A stretch of DNA of 7,658 nt from Omnitrophica WOR_2 bacterium RBG_13_41_10. GTDB taxonomy: Bacteria; Omnitrophota; Gorgyraeia; Gygaellales; Profunditerraquicolaceae. Every line of letters starts with the position of its first letter. Position 1 is the stretch's first letter. This document shows positions 5,643-7,658 of the stretch, piece by piece. Under the pieces are notes generated by a model, which searched no databases, was not told the origin of the DNA, and was given only the letters and a program-made list of their open reading frames with translations. The position numbers were made by a program, and so were the translations under genes. The stretch is taken from contig MHGH01000003.1 of the NCBI GenBank assembly GCA_001805465.1, positions 71,856-79,513 of the forward strand. The letters run 5' to 3'.

Positions 5643-5775
5643 CTGTTTTTTGCCAAGGTCCTATAGATTGAAACACAGCCATTTGGAAGGCACATTTCTG
5701 TTGTCGCAAGAATTGCATAGTTTTTACGACATTCTGTTAAGCCATTTTACCACTGGCATAAGATAAACCGCACAG

Positions 5776-5806
5776 TTATGCACAAAACAACATTTTTTTA
5801 TGCACA
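5776..5806 (+). promoter_or_regulatory. Pair of DnaA-box-like sites, 22 bp apart
   Basis: TTATGCACA occurs at 5776-5784 and 5798-5806, both on the plus strand; the identity extends to TTATGCACAAA. Both match the relaxed DnaA box TTATNCACA exactly. Start-to-start spacing is 22 bp, two helical turns, which places both on one face of the DNA, with an AT-rich spacer. The rest of the intergenic stretch 5643-5814 holds no ORF and no convincing terminator. Confidence 0.5.
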
Positions 5807-5814
5807 AATTGACA

Positions 5815-7341
5815 TTAAAATTTGCACATTCCCGCTTCTTTCTGCAGTATCCCCACCACATATTTATAGTTTCTTATTGGATTACCGGCGGATTTTTCGG
5901 ATACGATTCTAAAAGCCCTGTCTACCTCATCAGCGCCGTATTCGCCCATTTTCTTAATGATATCTTCAATAACTTGAATATCGTTTCCCTTGAAAACTAT
6001 TTCTGCGTAACCTGCGGCTATTGCGAATCGTTCTTTACCATAGGTTTTTGCCAATTTTTCCTTTTCTTTATTTAAAAGCTGCAAAGAGTACAGCCCGATT
6101 ATATAAAAACGAATCGGCTCTCTTTTTATAACTCCTTCTTCTAAAGAATAGCTTGAGTATTCCATATCAATTATATTTAATTTCCTTAAACCGCTCATTC
6201 CCCTTAATAAGGAATTCCCGCTTATGTTGTATTTCTTGCTTAAGCCGATAAAGTAGTTTGACCATAAGCGGCCGCGGCTTGAGCCGCCTTCACAAAGGTT
6301 AATCAGATAACAATATTTTTCAGGGAATGAAAGGGTTTTGTGCCAGGCGTAAGACCAGTATTCTCCGGGTATAGAACAATATTTTTCCTGCGGCGGAGAA
6401 TATGGCGTTTTATCGGGGTAATTTAACAGCGTAACAAGGGTATTCATAAAAAATCTTTTTTTACGAGTGATAAGCCGGTATTCTTCTTCAAGCCGCCTTA
6501 AGGCCTGTTTCATTTTATCCCTGGCTGAGGCGTAACTTAATTTTTCATCTACGCCCAAGGCATGCCTTAAGGTTTTGTAATCAATTTCAATCATGTGCTG
6601 CGGATTGCCGTCAAAATCCTTTAACAGAATAAGATATAGATCAAAGGCAATTTCATCGCGAGCTGTAAGCATACTTGGCGCAAGCGCAGGATCTGTTAAG
6701 AAGGCCTGTTTTAAACGCACGGATGGGGCTCTTTCTTCGTCAAGTATACTTGCTTCATAATCTATGGAGATTCTGGAGAAATCTTCCAAGAATTGTCCGG
6801 CTAATTCCTTAGATCTGATTAGGCAAGAGGCTTCCCAATTCTTTCTTAAAGAGGACTCTGTCCAATTGGCACTTCCTACAATTACGATTTCTTTGTCAAT
6901 AACAATTGCCTTGCTGTGGGTGGTGATAAAAAGATTATCGTAATACGCCTCTATTCCTTGTTTCTTTAAGTATTCGAATAACGCCTCGTTTTTGTCCTGT
7001 TTCTGCCACTCGCCACCTTCGTTCCAAAGAGTAAAATCGATATTTTGATCTAATATTACCCTTACTTTAACGCCGCGCTTATGGGCGTTTATCAATTCCT
7101 CTACTAATTCATTTACGGGGGATTTTTTAACCTTGGGATCAAAGTTGACAAAATACATTGCCATATCTATTGAAGATTTTGCGTTTATTAAGGCCTCTTT
7201 GACCTTAGGGAAATACTTGTCGCCGCTTATGTCCTCGGCTGTTGCCTGGTAAGAATCGGCTGCACAACAGAAAAAAATCCTTGTGCCGGTTATTAACGCC
7301 AACACAAGGACATTAAGAAAAATTTTCTTTCTTAGGTTCAT
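5815..7341 (-). CDS. PLD-family (HKD) protein with signal peptide and long winged-helix-like C-terminus
   Basis: The 508 residues start with a basic n-region (NLRKK) and a hydrophobic stretch to ~25, followed by CCAAD, which suggests export or an N-terminal anchor. Residues ~40-195 are one phospholipase-D domain: SIDMAMYF, VKVRVILD, and the HKD motif H142-x-K144-x4-D149, followed by GSANWTESSLRKNWE. A single motif implies a homodimer, as in the small Nuc-type endonucleases, so nuclease or phosphodiesterase activity is as likely as lipase. Residues ~230-300 look like a winged helix (LYLILLKDFDG, RHALGV, KMKQALRRLEEEYRLI), and ~335-400 like a second one (CYLINLCEGGSSRGRLW, LLRGMSGLRKLNIIDMEYS). 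The tail (~438-502) ends GNPIRNYKYVVGILQKEA, reminiscent of replication-initiator/DnaD-like domains. The ATG has AGGGG 8 bases upstream. The domain calls for the C-terminal 300 residues are tentative. Confidence 0.85.
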   Translation of the reverse strand: MNLRKKIFLNVLVLALITGTRIFFCCAADSYQATAEDISGDKYFPKVKEALINAKSSIDMAMYFVNFDPKVKKSPVNELVEELINAHKRGVKVRVILDQNIDFTLWNEGGEWQKQDKNEALFEYLKKQGIEAYYDNLFITTHSKAIVIDKEIVIVGSANWTESSLRKNWEASCLIRSKELAGQFLEDFSRISIDYEASILDEERAPSVRLKQAFLTDPALAPSMLTARDEIAFDLYLILLKDFDGNPQHMIEIDYKTLRHALGVDEKLSYASARDKMKQALRRLEEEYRLITRKKRFFMNTLVTLLNYPDKTPYSPPQEKYCSIPGEYWSYAWHKTLSFPEKYCYLINLCEGGSSRGRLWSNYFIGLSKKYNISGNSLLRGMSGLRKLNIIDMEYSSYSLEEGVIKREPIRFYIIGLYSLQLLNKEKEKLAKTYGKERFAIAAGYAEIVFKGNDIQVIEDIIKKMGEYGADEVDRAFRIVSEKSAGNPIRNYKYVVGILQKEAGMCKF

Positions 7342-7353
7342 AAATAATTCCCC

Positions 7354-7373
7354 TGATTTTAGGTTTTATTATA
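7354..7373 (-). promoter_or_regulatory. Probable promoter -10 and leader of the PLD gene
   Basis: A perfect TATAAT lies at the complement of 7368-7373, 26 bases before the PLD start codon. The -35 position (about 7391-7396) reads CCCCCA, so the -35 is poor. The predicted leader is only about 20 nt and contains the AGGGG ribosome-binding site. Confidence 0.5.
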
Positions 7374-7411
7374 CTACAATTCTCTGTAATTGGGGGAGAA
7401 ATCTATCTTCG

Positions 7412-7430
7412 CTTGAGCCATTAGTGAGCC
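7412..7430. repeat. Copy 2 of the 19-bp imperfect direct repeat
   Basis: The plus strand reads CTTGAGCCATTAGTGAGCC, matching the integrase 3' end (3232-3250) at 17 of 19 bases in the same orientation. It lies upstream of the PLD promoter, so the pair brackets the integrase, ATPase and PLD genes. Confidence 0.35.
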
Positions 7431-7484
7431 AATAAGTGCAAAGAAAACACAAATCAATACAAAAATACCTAAGCCGATACAGAG

Positions 7485-7527
7485 AAATAAAAAAGCGTAA
7501 CCGTATATGTTTCTAAACAGTTACGCT
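7485..7527 (-). terminator. Intrinsic terminator, minus strand
   Basis: AGCGTAAC (7494-7501) pairs perfectly with GTTACGCT (7520-7527) around an 18-nt loop that can itself pair (TGTTT/AAACA). On the minus strand the stem runs into TTTTTTATTT. It would end transcription entering from the right, before the PLD promoter. Confidence 0.75.
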
Positions 7528-7538
7528 CTAAATATAAC

Positions 7539-7571
7539 AAAACGAGAGGCTTGTGAAAACCCCTCGTTTTT
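7539..7571. terminator. Bidirectional intrinsic terminator
   Basis: AAAACGAG (7539-7546) pairs with CTCGTTTT (7563-7570). After one A/C mismatch, two more G-C pairs extend the stem (GG 7548-7549 with CC 7560-7561). Each strand has a T run on its own 3' side, so it can work both ways. With the hairpin at 7494-7527 it forms a tandem pair on the minus strand. Confidence 0.7.
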
Positions 7572-7606
7572 ACATGGTGCCCTTCGTCTGAGGAATACCC
7601 AAAAGG

Positions 7607-7658
7607 CTATTTGTCAAATATCTTACTCACTCCAAGATTACTACAACAATAACCACAA
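7607..7658 (-). CDS. Possible C-terminal end of a gene beyond the right edge
   Basis: On the minus strand a frame enters from the right edge and reads CGYCCSNLGVSKIFDK before a TAG (complement of 7607-7609). Two terminators suited to the minus strand follow within 40-110 bases, which suggests that a gene ends about here. Only 16 codons are visible, and another minus-strand frame also enters the window, so both frame and identity are uncertain. The three cysteines might be a metal-binding knuckle. Confidence 0.2.
   Translation of the reverse strand, partial: CGYCCSNLGVSKIFDK

Noticed and set aside
5480..5671. Plus-strand ORF of 63 codons crossing the ATPase start.
   Set aside because: It is antisense to the ATPase N-terminus and runs through its promoter; it has no ribosome-binding site or recognisable domain.
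5702..5731. TGTCG...CGACA inverted repeat considered as a PLD terminator.
   Set aside because: The stem is only 5 bp with a 20-base loop, and no U tract follows on the minus strand.
5800..6075. Plus-strand ORF of 91 codons opposite the PLD gene.
   Set aside because: It is an antisense shadow of the PLD C-terminus. Its apparent hydrophobicity is the complement of Lys/Glu-rich codons.
7374..7520. A 48-codon minus-strand frame with a strong transmembrane-like stretch (GYAFLFLCIGLGIFVLICVFF), followed by GSLMAQAK, which echoes the integrase C-terminus GSLKAQ.
   Set aside because: It has no ATG/GTG start and no Shine-Dalgarno; its only upstream initiator-like codon is CTG inside a terminator stem. 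The T-rich strand after a terminator gives hydrophobic residues by composition. The integrase-like echo is covered by the direct-repeat finding.

Overview
The window comes from a moderately AT-rich bacterial genome and is compact. Almost all genes lie on the minus strand: an Rnf subunit, an MFS permease, a tRNA, an integrase, an AAA+ ATPase and a PLD-family protein. The plus strand carries one cold-shock gene. The Rnf subunit points to an organism that couples ferredoxin:NAD oxidoreduction to an ion gradient, typically an anaerobe. The lineage cannot be fixed from sequence alone. The mix of Rnf, a DUF4143-type ATPase and short tandem repeats inside genes would fit an uncultivated anaerobic lineage such as Omnitrophota, but that is a guess.

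Right-to-left core block (1-2600): a strong minus-strand promoter (2575-2602) drives tRNA-Thr(CGT). An MFS permease starts 17 bases after the tRNA, and rnfC overlaps the end of the permease gene by 13 bases and runs off the left edge. rnfC carries two different four-copy heptanucleotide arrays in its variable segments.

Cold-shock block (2630-3000): a divergent promoter drives a csp gene. The leader of about 125 nt holds a possible seven-codon peptide, an intrinsic-terminator-like hairpin and a segment complementary to the edge of the csp ribosome-binding site. Together these look like an attenuator.

Accessory block (3090-5640, minus strand): a near-consensus promoter, overlapped by a long inverted repeat, drives an AAA+/DUF4143 ATPase. 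After it come a short fragment resembling the N-terminus of a sugar-isomerase TIM barrel, an N-terminally short tyrosine recombinase, a 28-codon ORF with a good Shine-Dalgarno, and a terminator. The 82-aa fragment and the short integrase look like two broken genes joined together.

PLD block (5640-7380): a 508-aa protein combines a signal peptide or anchor, one HKD phospholipase-D/nuclease motif and a long C-terminal region that reads like two winged helices plus a replication-initiator-like tail. Just beyond its 3' end are two identical DnaA-box matches spaced exactly 22 bp apart. A 19-bp imperfect direct repeat (17/19) at 3232-3250 and 7412-7430 brackets the integrase, ATPase and PLD genes and might mark the ends of an element.

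Right edge (7380-7658): there are no clear genes here. Two minus-strand-competent terminators probably close a gene lying beyond the edge, of which perhaps the last 16 codons are visible.
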